DNA of 64,000 nt from Ornithinimicrobium tianjinense (GTDB lineage: Bacteria > Actinomycetota > Actinomycetes > Actinomycetales > Dermatophilaceae): NCBI RefSeq assembly GCF_014636495.1, contig NZ_BMEM01000004.1, positions 159,994-223,993 of the forward strand. Reading direction: 5' to 3'. Made by a program: the position numbers and the translations under genes. Each line of letters begins with the position of its first letter. The first letter of the stretch is position 1. Below are positions 45,064-53,487 of this stretch, piece by piece. A model generated the notes under the pieces. That model searched no databases. It saw only the letters and a list, made by a program, of their open reading frames with translations, and had not been told where the DNA came from.

Positions 45064-46942
45064 TCACTTCCCGCATGAGCGCAGCCGGCAATTCGGGAAC
45101 CCAAGACCAGAGGTTGACACTTGCCGCCTCGGCAATCAGCGTGATGCATTCATCCTCGAGAGCAGGCGCCCTGCCAAACAACAACCGACCTCCTTGGATG
45201 CCCGGAAGCAGCCCAGCATCCACGCTGAGCGGCTCATGCCCACGTCGGGATAAGTGAACCAGCACACACTCATCCTGATGCTCACGGACAAAAACTACAA
45301 AATCATCATCGGCGGCGACCCATCTAAGACCTCCTCTCGTCAAGGCGGTACTGGACCGACGTACGTTGATCAGTGCCGCGTAGACCCTCCACAACTCACT
45401 GGACTTGTCGACCCCTGACCATGGCATCGGCTTTCGCCCGTCCTCCCCCCACTCGCCTTCCATTCCAACCTCGTCGCCATAGGTCATCATTGGCACACCG
45501 GGCATCGCGAAAAGAAACCCCGCAGCCACTTCGACCAACCGAACGTTCCCCACCAAGGTCGCAATCCGGGTGGTGTCGTGCGATCCTAAGAGGTTCCAAC
45601 TCGATCGTGTTACCTCCCAAGGCACTTGTGAAATGAACTCCTCCATCGTATCCACCACCGCCCTCCCACCCCTCTTCGGGACCAAAAGAGGCGACCCAAG
45701 GAAATTGGGAGCCTTGCGCGTGTCACGCAGCCAGGTCCATACCGGACGCGTGAACGCCGAGTAGTTCATGGCACCGTGCCAACCCGTCCCATCGACATCC
45801 CTTGCCAAGTCATGGCAGTGTTCAGCAATGACAACAGCATCGGGATTGGCTCGGACTGCAGCCTGCCGAGTTAGAAGCTGGACCTCCTCATAGTGGTCAT
45901 CTGCACCGTGCCTGCCGGACATATTCGCCACATCAATCCGCCATCCGTCCAACGAGAACGGGGGCCTCAGCCAACGCTCAACAACGCTCTCAGGACCATC
46001 GAACAACTTTGCGCGAAGCGAATCACTTGCGTAGTTCAATTTTGGTAGACTCGGAACACCTAGCCAGCTCGCGTATCCAGACGCACCGTGATTAGAACCG
46101 AAATAGTAGTGGTCACGCGCTTCTGCATCATCACCCGAAGAAGCAGATACAAACCACTCATGCGTGACACCGGTGTGGTTCGTGGTGAAGTCACCAATCA
46201 CCCGGAAGCCCCGTGCGTGTGCCTTTTCGGAAAGCCTCTGCAGCGCCGAACTGCCTCCCAGCAGCTCGTCGACCTCCGCGAATGTCCTCGCATCGTACCT
46301 GTGATTTGACTCACCCGGGAAAAATGGCGTGAGATACACAACGTTGACACCGAGCTCTTCAAGGTAATCCAATCTCTCTGCCACACCGTCAAGGTCTCCG
46401 CCGAATACTTGTGCACCGACCCCGGGCATCTCACCTTCCACGGGTTCGTTCCATTGCGCAGGCATGGCCCACCTGGGCCACGATCTATGGTCGGCAGCAG
46501 ACGACCGAGCGAAACGATCAGGAAAGATCTGGTATACAACAGCGTCCCCGAGCCACTTGGGCGCCGCACACGCAACCAGCCTGAAGTCGTCCGCGTCAGG
46601 AACGTCCCGCCAGTGCACACCAGTCCCGTTGTACCAAACGTACTCACCGTCCTTGATCTCCACAATAAATCGGTAATTAACTACAACATTTCGTTGCTCG
46701 ATCTGCACGCTCCACCAACTCTCGTGCCCGTTGCGAACCAACTCTCGAGCCCTTTCAAAGCGAGGCTCGTGATCCTTAAGGTAGCGCACATAGACACTGT
46801 GGACCTCACCGAGCCCAGCAGAGTGCGGTAAGCGCAGACGAAGAGTCACCGAGTCCCCGGGCGAAGGCCTCGACGGCGTGACGTACAGTTCCGAGCCGTC
46901 ATGATGCGGACGACAAATCCTGGTCAGAGAAGAACTAGTCAC
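45047..46942 (-). CDS. GH13 cyclomaltodextrinase/neopullulanase-like enzyme
   Basis: This 631-residue cytoplasmic alpha-glucanase has an N-terminal CBM34-like beta domain (about residues 10-125) then the GH13 barrel. Catalytic residues are the nucleophile Asp337 in DGWRIDVAN, acid/base Glu374 in VVIAEHCHD, and Asp456 in NLLGSHDTTR. The region GDFTTNHTG is conserved region I. The N-domain plus the lack of a signal peptide fit the neopullulanase/cyclomaltodextrinase group that opens imported cyclodextrins or hydrolyses maltodextrins. GTG at 46942 overlaps the malG-like stop (GTGA), which sets the start; the open frame upstream is not coding. Low-GC composition. Its 3' end overlaps the LacI-family gene. 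Confidence 0.9.
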   Translation of the reverse strand: MTSSSLTRICRPHHDGSELYVTPSRPSPGDSVTLRLRLPHSAGLGEVHSVYVRYLKDHEPRFERARELVRNGHESWWSVQIEQRNVVVNYRFIVEIKDGEYVWYNGTGVHWRDVPDADDFRLVACAAPKWLGDAVVYQIFPDRFARSSAADHRSWPRWAMPAQWNEPVEGEMPGVGAQVFGGDLDGVAERLDYLEELGVNVVYLTPFFPGESNHRYDARTFAEVDELLGGSSALQRLSEKAHARGFRVIGDFTTNHTGVTHEWFVSASSGDDAEARDHYYFGSNHGASGYASWLGVPSLPKLNYASDSLRAKLFDGPESVVERWLRPPFSLDGWRIDVANMSGRHGADDHYEEVQLLTRQAAVRANPDAVVIAEHCHDLARDVDGTGWHGAMNYSAFTRPVWTWLRDTRKAPNFLGSPLLVPKRGGRAVVDTMEEFISQVPWEVTRSSWNLLGSHDTTRIATLVGNVRLVEVAAGFLFAMPGVPMMTYGDEVGMEGEWGEDGRKPMPWSGVDKSSELWRVYAALINVRRSSTALTRGGLRWVAADDDFVVFVREHQDECVLVHLSRRGHEPLSVDAGLLPGIQGGRLLFGRAPALEDECITLIAEAASVNLWSWVPELPAALMREVSVRGG

Positions 46943-47868
46943 TTGACCGACCCCTGTGTTAGACCACCGATCAGTTGTCGCTGGAGGGCAAGGTAAAGCA
47001 GAACCACTGGCACAGACGCGATAAGCGCACCCGCAACAAACTGCCCAAATAGTCGGTCTTGATCCGCATTCCGCGTCTGCCACAGGCCGACAGCAAGCGT
47101 CTGGCTATCGACATTGGTGAGAAAAATGCTGGCAAGCAAGAACTCGCCCCAAAGTCCAACAAAGGCCAGCATGCCGACCGTCGCCAAGATGGGAGCGACG
47201 AGTCGAAGGGTCAGAGTGAAGAAGATCCGGGCATGCGAGGCACCGTCGACCTTTGCTGCCTCGTCGAGTTCCTTAGGAACAGTATCAAAGTAGCCCTTCA
47301 GGAGCCAAATGTTTGCACCCATGGCCCCCCCGAGGTAGACGAGAATTAGGCCTCCCAGCGTATTCAGGCCTACCCCAGGAAACAGCTCGCCCACCTTCGC
47401 AAATGTAAGATAGATTGCCGCGAAGCCAAGGATGGCGGGGAACATTTGTATGAGGAGTATTGCAAGGAGACCCACCCGGCGACCTTGCCACCGCAGTCGA
47501 GAAAATGCATAAGCCGCCGCAGCACCTAGGAGAACAGTGAAGATGGAGCCCAATCCGCAAATCAGAATCGAGTTTCGCATCCAAGTCCAAAACGGCCGGA
47601 TAGGGTCGTTGAAAAGCTTCTCAAAGTTCCTCACCCCTGGTGCCGATGGCAGCAGACCCGACGTGGAAAGGGTCCCAGCGTTATTGAATGCCGACGAAAC
47701 AATAAAGACTATTGGAAACAGTGCGAAGGCTAGAGCTAGCAAGGCCAATAGATGACGCCACCAGACACCGGTGTTGTACTGTGACCGCAGAAGCCCTCCT
47801 TTGGACTGATGGCCTGACCCAATCTTGGTCTCCGCTTGGAGCATGGCGCTGGGCTGAAAGTCAGTCAT
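46939..47868 (-). CDS. Maltose/cyclodextrin ABC transporter permease (MalG-like)
   Basis: This 309-residue inner-membrane permease has a hydrophilic N-terminus of about 35 residues and about six helices, beginning LLALLALAFALFPIVFIVSSAF. The EAA loop is seen in ELDEAAKVDGASHARIFFTLTLRLVAPILATVG. The C-terminal QRQLIGGLTQGSVK matches MalG family ends. It forms the heterodimeric channel with the MalF-like protein encoded immediately upstream (gap of one base). The next gene downstream overlaps by four bases. Strongly AT-richer than the flanking chromosome. Confidence 0.94.
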   Translation of the reverse strand: MTDFQPSAMLQAETKIGSGHQSKGGLLRSQYNTGVWWRHLLALLALAFALFPIVFIVSSAFNNAGTLSTSGLLPSAPGVRNFEKLFNDPIRPFWTWMRNSILICGLGSIFTVLLGAAAAYAFSRLRWQGRRVGLLAILLIQMFPAILGFAAIYLTFAKVGELFPGVGLNTLGGLILVYLGGAMGANIWLLKGYFDTVPKELDEAAKVDGASHARIFFTLTLRLVAPILATVGMLAFVGLWGEFLLASIFLTNVDSQTLAVGLWQTRNADQDRLFGQFVAGALIASVPVVLLYLALQRQLIGGLTQGSVK

Positions 47869-47869
47869 A

Positions 47870-49453
47870 TCAGTTCACATCCTCAAGGGCACTCGTCTGC
47901 CTAAAGCCCAAATAGCTAATCACTGCAACGATGATGAAGATAAACACCGAGATGGCGCCCGCGAATCCAAAGTTTGGCGTCGTACCCCCAATGGCGAGCC
48001 GGTAGGCCATCGTGATGAGGAGGTCCGTTGATCCGATCATACTCTGCCCTCCTTCGAAGGGCCCACCACCAGTAAGCAAGAAGATCAGCCCAAAGTTGTT
48101 GAAATTGAACGCAAAACTCGCAATGAGAAGCGGTCCGACGGCAACGAGAAGCAACGGCATGATGATGGAGCGGACCGTCCTGAACGCACTCGCGCCGTCG
48201 ATCGCGGCCGCCTCCCTCACGTCACTTGGTATCGCCTGGAGCGCCCCGGTGCACACGATGAACATGTATGGGAATCCGAGCCACAAGTTTGTGATCAGGA
48301 TTGCAATTTTGGCGAGTGTGCCATCCCCAAGCCAGTTGATGTTGAGGTGGAACAGCTCATTGATTAACCCAAAGTCACGGTTGTACATCGAGCCCCAAAC
48401 TAGAGCCGTGATGTATCCAGGCAACGCGTACGGCAGAATGAGCAGTGAACGGTAGACCGCCTTCCCCTTCAACCTGGGGTCATTCAACAGTAGCGCTAGG
48501 AACATTCCCAGCAGGAAGGTGGTAATCACAGACAGGAACGCGAAGACAAAGTTCCAGACGATGACGTTCACAAAGCCCGTTCGCAGCTGGGGATCAGTTA
48601 GCGCGCGGGTGTAGTTATCGAACCCAACGTTCTCCACCCAACCCTGCGGCAATCCGGACCCGACGCCGTCCCGTGGCACGAATCGAGCATCTTTGACGAC
48701 GAAGACTTGCCCTGTAACCTTGTCCTGGATGGTATCTGACGACGCGTCGTAGACGCGGGTTGCCTCGCCAATGAAGGCTTCCGAGAGTCCGATCATCTTG
48801 ATGCCTCCAGACTCGGTAGGCACGGCGAACTCCGACAGCTCAACGCTACGGGCGTTCACCTGGCTACCGGTCAGGACAGTATACCCGTCCGCCTCCGTAA
48901 TGCGCCCACGCTCACTGGTCTGCACGGATTCCGGATCCACGGGTTCTAATCCGTCAAGCGAGCCAGCATTGATGCTCCCGTCAGGGCTTGTCAACAAAAA
49001 GACAATTTCTCCAGTTGCCGGATCCTGCCCCTCGGGGATGGCGACGGCCAGTCCATACCTCTGAGAACCCTCCACCTGACGCACGGAGCTGGCCTCGATG
49101 GCCTGTATGGCTTCTTCCTTGCTCACCAGATGCCCGTACCCGTAGTTGGTAAAGGACATGCCGACCGTGTAGACGATAGGCCAGATCTGAAGAGCGAGAG
49201 TCAGGAGTATCCCGGGATAGAGGTACTTGAAGGGCACGCATCTACGCGTCGCGTAGACGATCAAGACGCCCATGGCAACGAACGCAGTGATGACAACGAA
49301 GAGCCAGTGGCCCGCTTCGGCCAGCACTGTGGCGGCGTAGAAGAGAATCGTGATAGATAGGAGAATCAGACCCCATTTGAGACTCTTCGCCCACCAGGGC
49401 TCTCCTCTCTCAAATTTGAGTTGCTGCTCAGTCTCCGGCGATTCCGTCACCAT
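47870..49453 (-). CDS. Maltose/cyclodextrin ABC transporter permease (MalF-like)
   Basis: This 527-residue permease is larger than typical sugar permeases because it carries the MalF-type extracytoplasmic loop (about residues 120-290), rich in hydrophilic residues, between the early helices and the core permease domain (FAFLSVITTFLLGMFLALLL onward). The EAA loop is DVREAAAIDGASAFRTVRSIIMPLLLVAVGPL. TNYGYGHLVSKEEAI is typical of actinobacterial MalF. ATG at 49453 is preferred; an upstream start at 49477 would add eight residues. It is 110 bases downstream of the binding-protein gene. Confidence 0.94.
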   Translation of the reverse strand: MVTESPETEQQLKFERGEPWWAKSLKWGLILLSITILFYAATVLAEAGHWLFVVITAFVAMGVLIVYATRRCVPFKYLYPGILLTLALQIWPIVYTVGMSFTNYGYGHLVSKEEAIQAIEASSVRQVEGSQRYGLAVAIPEGQDPATGEIVFLLTSPDGSINAGSLDGLEPVDPESVQTSERGRITEADGYTVLTGSQVNARSVELSEFAVPTESGGIKMIGLSEAFIGEATRVYDASSDTIQDKVTGQVFVVKDARFVPRDGVGSGLPQGWVENVGFDNYTRALTDPQLRTGFVNVIVWNFVFAFLSVITTFLLGMFLALLLNDPRLKGKAVYRSLLILPYALPGYITALVWGSMYNRDFGLINELFHLNINWLGDGTLAKIAILITNLWLGFPYMFIVCTGALQAIPSDVREAAAIDGASAFRTVRSIIMPLLLVAVGPLLIASFAFNFNNFGLIFLLTGGGPFEGGQSMIGSTDLLITMAYRLAIGGTTPNFGFAGAISVFIFIIVAVISYLGFRQTSALEDVN

Positions 49454-49563
49454 ATGTTTCACCTCAGGACAACACAACGTTTACGCCCGCATCCTCGCGA
49501 GCCGGGATGAGTGGGGTGGCCCGTCGGCCGCCAAGCCTGGGGTGGCGGCCGACGGTGGCTTTG

Positions 49564-50919
49564 TCAGCCGATATTCGCCACAATCTCCTTCTGGGCGTCC
49601 TTCAGTCGGGACTCTACATCGTCCCCGCCGATGATGTCCGCCGTGGCCTGGCCAAGAGGCTGCCAGACGGACGCCATCTGAGGAATGTTGGGCATCGGCG
49701 GAGCACCCTTGCCCGCTTCCGAGAATCCTGCAAGGTCCTCATCCTTCGCGGAGACCTCTTCCAAGGCTTCGAGCAGAGCTGGCGCCCGCTCGCCTGCGTT
49801 CTCATACATCGCCATTTGAAGATCAGCGGAGGGCACATACTGATTGACGAATTCCTGCGCCATCGCCGGGTTCTTGGCATCAGACGAGACGTAGAACATC
49901 TGGACGCCAAGGAACGGGAGCGGCTTGCCGCCATCTTGGAATTCCGGGATCGGCGAGATTGCGTAGTTGATACCGGCCTCGGCGGCACCCGTGGTGCTCC
50001 ACGGTCCAGTGATCATGTACGGCAGACGCCCCTCGGCGAACATTGCGGCCATCGCGGTCCCGTCCATGTTCACATTGAGGGCCTTCTCTTCGGCCAGCCA
50101 GGCCATCTTCTCCGCGCCCTTGATGGTTTCGGGGCTATCAATGATTACCTTGCTGGCGTCCCAGCCCCCGTCGGCATTCTGACCGAAGATTCCGCCCCCG
50201 TAAGCGTCCAGCCACGGGAAAGCGTGGTAGGCGTCACCCACGAGGCCCACCGGTGCACCCATGGGTGCATCGGCGTCGCCCGCTTCCACAAGCTCTGCTC
50301 CGTGCGCCACAAGTTCCTCCATGGTCGCAGGAACATTGGGGGCAAGGTCCGTGTTGCGCATGAGCGCCAGGTTCTCTGTCGCATACGGCACTCCGTAGAT
50401 CTGGCCGTCAAACTTTGTTGCCTCGATGGATTCGGGAACGAACTGTGCCTGAACATCATCGGCCAACGGCACTGGCGCAACGCTTCCGTTCTGCACGAAC
50501 TCGCCTAGCCAGTCATGCGCACCAACGATGATGTCTGGCCCCTGGCCGACCGTGTGAGCCTGACTGAACTGGGCGCGGACGTCCGTGGACACCTGTACCT
50601 GTGTCGTGATGCCGTACTCGTCCCCGAACTGCTTCGCGAACTCCTTGAGGGCCTCTGCCCGATCATTGTCCGCCCAGATCACAAGCTCGGCGTTAGCGTC
50701 ACGGACGGGCGCTTCAGTGGACTCAGCGTCGTCCGCGGGAGCAGCCTCTACGTCGGTCTCTGCCGCACTGTCTTCGGCGGTATTTTCAGCAGCGTCACCG
50801 GCTGATGCAGTGTCGCCCGTGGATGAGGGTGTCTCGGTCGTGTTGCTGCCTCCGCCGCAGGCAGACAACAGCAAAGCCGCAGCCGCAGAAACGGCAACGG
50901 CACGAGTGGTGCGCTTCAT
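49564..50919 (-). CDS. Maltose/maltodextrin/cyclodextrin-binding lipoprotein (MalE-like)
   Basis: This 451-residue solute-binding lipoprotein has a signal with lipobox LLLSAC (acylated Cys about residue 21) and a long Ser/Thr/Glu/Ala linker (about 25-75). The MalE fold begins at ELVIWADNDRAEALKEFAKQF. The WLGEFVQNGSVAPV segment, IYGVPYATENLALMRNTDL and MITGPWSTTGAAEAGINYAISPIPEF match MalE-type binding proteins with aromatic sugar contacts. GGAGAA precedes the ATG. A candidate LacI-type operator lies about 115 bases upstream, in the 167-bp gap after the amylase gene, suggesting its own promoter. Confidence 0.94.
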   Translation of the reverse strand: MKRTTRAVAVSAAAALLLSACGGGSNTTETPSSTGDTASAGDAAENTAEDSAAETDVEAAPADDAESTEAPVRDANAELVIWADNDRAEALKEFAKQFGDEYGITTQVQVSTDVRAQFSQAHTVGQGPDIIVGAHDWLGEFVQNGSVAPVPLADDVQAQFVPESIEATKFDGQIYGVPYATENLALMRNTDLAPNVPATMEELVAHGAELVEAGDADAPMGAPVGLVGDAYHAFPWLDAYGGGIFGQNADGGWDASKVIIDSPETIKGAEKMAWLAEEKALNVNMDGTAMAAMFAEGRLPYMITGPWSTTGAAEAGINYAISPIPEFQDGGKPLPFLGVQMFYVSSDAKNPAMAQEFVNQYVPSADLQMAMYENAGERAPALLEALEEVSAKDEDLAGFSEAGKGAPPMPNIPQMASVWQPLGQATADIIGGDDVESRLKDAQKEIVANIG

Positions 50920-51032
50920 GGTTCTCCTTCGAACTGTGTGGCCGTGCCCTCGCCGTCGTCTGTCGGGAGGGCACTTATGGACGTCTTGTCCCATGCACGA
51001 CGTAGCCCAAGCATGGGGCCGTGAAGAATCGC

Positions 51033-51044
51033 GCAAAATCTTGC
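51033..51044. promoter_or_regulatory. Candidate LacI/MalR-type operator upstream of the malE-like gene
   Basis: GCAAAATCTTGC (GCAAGATTTTGC on the minus strand) is an inverted repeat with GCAA/TTGC arms. It differs at two positions from the 12-mer found in the divergent promoter region at 53302. LacI-family regulators of maltose genes in actinomycetes bind CTTGCA-containing repeats, so the adjacent LacI-type protein is the likely ligand. Confidence 0.55.
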
Positions 51045-51086
51045 AGAGTGTGCCAGTTGCCCGTCTGCGACAACCAAGCCCGCACA

Positions 51087-53228
51087 CTACGGCTGCCAGG
51101 TATACACCGGCGAGTCGGTTGCGCCAGTGTTTGGAACCAGATATGTTCGGTTGTTACCCCCCTCCCATGTCACGGTCCCGTCAGAGGACTTCTTGATCAG
51201 CTTAAACTCGACTTGCTCGCCCCCAGGCATACTAACTGGGAGGAACCACTCTGGGTATTCTGGGTTGAAGAATGGGCCGACTGCTTCAGCAGGATCCCAA
51301 GCACCCAGTTCTGCGACGTTACCAACAAGGTATATTTGCTCGCCTGGAACCGTCGTGACATTCGCATGAACGATAACCTGTGTCTGCGATCCTGTTTTTA
51401 CCTTGTACGCAAAAGAGTTGGACTGGCCCATGTCATTTTGGACAACAACGGGCTGTTCGCCGGAACCCACTGCAGGCACTGTGAAGATTATCTGATCGTC
51501 GCTCCAACACTCGATGGCAGCCGCAACACCACCTACGGTAACAGTACCTGGCATTCCGAATGCGCTTCCGTCTATGGAAACGCTATACCCAGGCGCACCC
51601 TGCGTAGGCCCCACCGCGCCGACCTTGGGGTTTCCGCCAACAGGCTCCACATAGGACCAAACACCAATCTCACTCGGTCCGAGCTCGTACGTCGCGACCG
51701 AACCATCAGCATTGGCCACCAGGGGCCCACCGCTGTGCGTTCCCGTTAGGACGTCTTGATGGGTACCGGCTGGGAGATCTGTGGTCAAGCCAGTCAGATT
51801 ATAGGTCGCCCCACTCCGGTTAAGCGCAACTACGACAACACTTCCATAGAACTTTCGCTGCACCACGAGGACGTCCTGGTTCACCCACCGAGTTGTGGTT
51901 CCGCCATAACGGAGGGCCGGATTCTCGGCCCGAAGATCCGCCAGTTTCCGGATCATTTGATAGGCAGGAGTTGTTGTGTCGAAGCTGCCCATCCACTTAC
52001 GACCAGCGTCGCCATTTGACCCAGTCATGTACTGCTCGGTGCCGTAATAGATCACTGGCGTCCCTCGACTTGTCAACAGAAACGCTAACGCACTGTGGAG
52101 AACTCCTTGGTTGCCCTGAATGCTAGCGAGACGCGACTTATCGTGACTGTCCAACCATGTGACCGCATCATTTTCGTACTTGTAGTCGGCCGCAGTGTAT
52201 TCGAGCATGTGGGACAGGTCGTTCATATCCTTCGAGAATGATCCAAAGACATCCCGAGAGATGTTTGCAAACTCGAAGTCCAGGATGTTGATCCCCGTTG
52301 CTTCAGGCGAGGTTCGGTAGTCATCGTACTTCGGATCTGGCGAGCCGATGAAATACTCCCCGAAATGAAAAGCGCCGCCTTGTCGGTTGATTTCGTCTGC
52401 AAAGACAGTCCTGAAAGCTTCGGTCTGATGTAGAGTCGCATCGTTGCGGATTCCGTCCACGCCGTGAGCAAGCCAAGTACTCATGGCGTCTGTCAAGTAG
52501 CGCTGGACCGCGTCATTCTCGGTCGACAGGTCCGCCAATTTTGTTAGGTCTCGATATTGGAAGTCGTAGTCGCTAGTTTGATCGTTCCCACGCTCGCCTA
52601 GATGGTGGAAATAGCCCTGCGTATCCGAGGAATAGCGCCCGACGAGTAGCCCGTCGCGGTAGAATCCGGCGTTTTCCACGCTATCGACATGATTCGTGTG
52701 ATTCGGGGCGAAATCGATGATAACTTTGATGCCGTGCGCATGGGCCGCCTCGACTAATGCATCAAAGTCCGCCCAAGACCCCCAATGCTCGTCCGGGACG
52801 AAGTAGTCCTTGGCCCAGAATCCGTGGTAACCGTTGTAGTAATTCCCGTTCTCAAGGTAGGCATCATCGAGGTTGTTGTACGGAGGGGAAATCCATACTG
52901 CCCCGATGCCCATGCCTGCGAGGTACGGCATTTTTTGCGCGAGCCCCTGCCAATCTCCGCCGAAGTATCTATTGATGTCTGTTCGTGCTGGGTCGTATGC
53001 GTTTGGCTTGCCATATGGGTTATTATTGGCGGGGTTACCATCGGCGAAGCGATCGGTGAGAACTTGGTAGATGACATCGCCCTCATAGTTGTTCCTGTTC
53101 CCCACACTGAGCGCGGAGCAATCTCCCGCAGCATCTGCTGTCATGCTCGGTCGAACCATTCCTGCCGCCACCGTCAGTGGGCCAGCACTGATCATGGCGA
53201 GGACTAGCGTCTTGGCGATTCGCTTCAT
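51087..53228 (-). CDS. Secreted cyclodextrin glucanotransferase-like GH13 enzyme
   Basis: This 713-residue exported enzyme has the five-domain CGTase plan. A signal peptide (about residues 1-34) is followed by barrel domains A/B with NYEGDVIYQVLTDRFADGNP and GGDWQGLAQKMPYLAGMGIGAVWIS, domain C, an IPT/TIG domain D (PKVGAVGPTQGAPGYSV), and a starch-binding CBM20 domain E (IYLVGNVAELGAWDP, EFKLIKKSSDGTVTWEGGNNR). Catalytic residues are Asp263 (GIRNDA), Glu291 (HFGEYF) and Asp363 (SHDKS). Tyr225 aligns with the central aromatic residue that marks CGTases over amylases. Maltogenic amylase activity is the main alternative. First gene of the low-GC cluster. Confidence 0.85.
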   Translation of the reverse strand: MKRIAKTLVLAMISAGPLTVAAGMVRPSMTADAAGDCSALSVGNRNNYEGDVIYQVLTDRFADGNPANNNPYGKPNAYDPARTDINRYFGGDWQGLAQKMPYLAGMGIGAVWISPPYNNLDDAYLENGNYYNGYHGFWAKDYFVPDEHWGSWADFDALVEAAHAHGIKVIIDFAPNHTNHVDSVENAGFYRDGLLVGRYSSDTQGYFHHLGERGNDQTSDYDFQYRDLTKLADLSTENDAVQRYLTDAMSTWLAHGVDGIRNDATLHQTEAFRTVFADEINRQGGAFHFGEYFIGSPDPKYDDYRTSPEATGINILDFEFANISRDVFGSFSKDMNDLSHMLEYTAADYKYENDAVTWLDSHDKSRLASIQGNQGVLHSALAFLLTSRGTPVIYYGTEQYMTGSNGDAGRKWMGSFDTTTPAYQMIRKLADLRAENPALRYGGTTTRWVNQDVLVVQRKFYGSVVVVALNRSGATYNLTGLTTDLPAGTHQDVLTGTHSGGPLVANADGSVATYELGPSEIGVWSYVEPVGGNPKVGAVGPTQGAPGYSVSIDGSAFGMPGTVTVGGVAAAIECWSDDQIIFTVPAVGSGEQPVVVQNDMGQSNSFAYKVKTGSQTQVIVHANVTTVPGEQIYLVGNVAELGAWDPAEAVGPFFNPEYPEWFLPVSMPGGEQVEFKLIKKSSDGTVTWEGGNNRTYLVPNTGATDSPVYTWQP

Positions 53229-53301
53229 TGGGACTCTCCTTCGCTCCTCAGGCCACTGGGCGGCCCCGCCAAGCCACTATGGCAGAACTTGCAACCGGCG
53301 C

Positions 53302-53313
53302 GCAAGAGCTTGC
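53302..53313. promoter_or_regulatory. Candidate LacI/MalR-type operator in the divergent promoter region
   Basis: GCAAGAGCTTGC is an inverted repeat (GCAAG, 2-bp centre, CTTGC) located 74 bases upstream of the CGTase-like start and 175 bases upstream of the ABC ATPase start. A second, looser CTTGC..GCAAG pair overlaps it. The resemblance to the site at 51033 suggests one regulator for both transcripts. Confidence 0.6.
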
Positions 53314-53487
53314 TGCAGACGACTGTCGCGGCCTACCTGCTACGGTGATCCACGTCACCGGCAGCGTTGCCCTGGCCCGCTCAGATGCGGTCCATTGCCG
53401 CCGACGGCGACTGGCTCCGCGGCGCCGTCGCGGGGTTCCTTTACGACGGATCGTCCGGCACGTACCTGCCGGTGAAGGAGAACCACC

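Larger units (their letters stand above)
45010..53290. other. Lower-GC genomic block with a cyclodextrin/maltodextrin utilisation cluster
   Basis: Between these approximate limits the base composition falls well below that of both flanks, with frequent AT-ending codons (such as AAT, TTT, TTA, ATA) that the flanking genes avoid. Five complete minus-strand genes lie inside it. No integrase, transposase or direct repeats at the ends were found, so the insertion mechanism is unknown; recombination between conserved neighbours (LacI gene and ABC ATPase gene) is one possibility. Confidence 0.85.

Noticed and set aside
53229-53487. Small plus-strand frame in the divergent promoter region
   Set aside because: No recognisable protein features, and it overlaps the likely promoter and operator.
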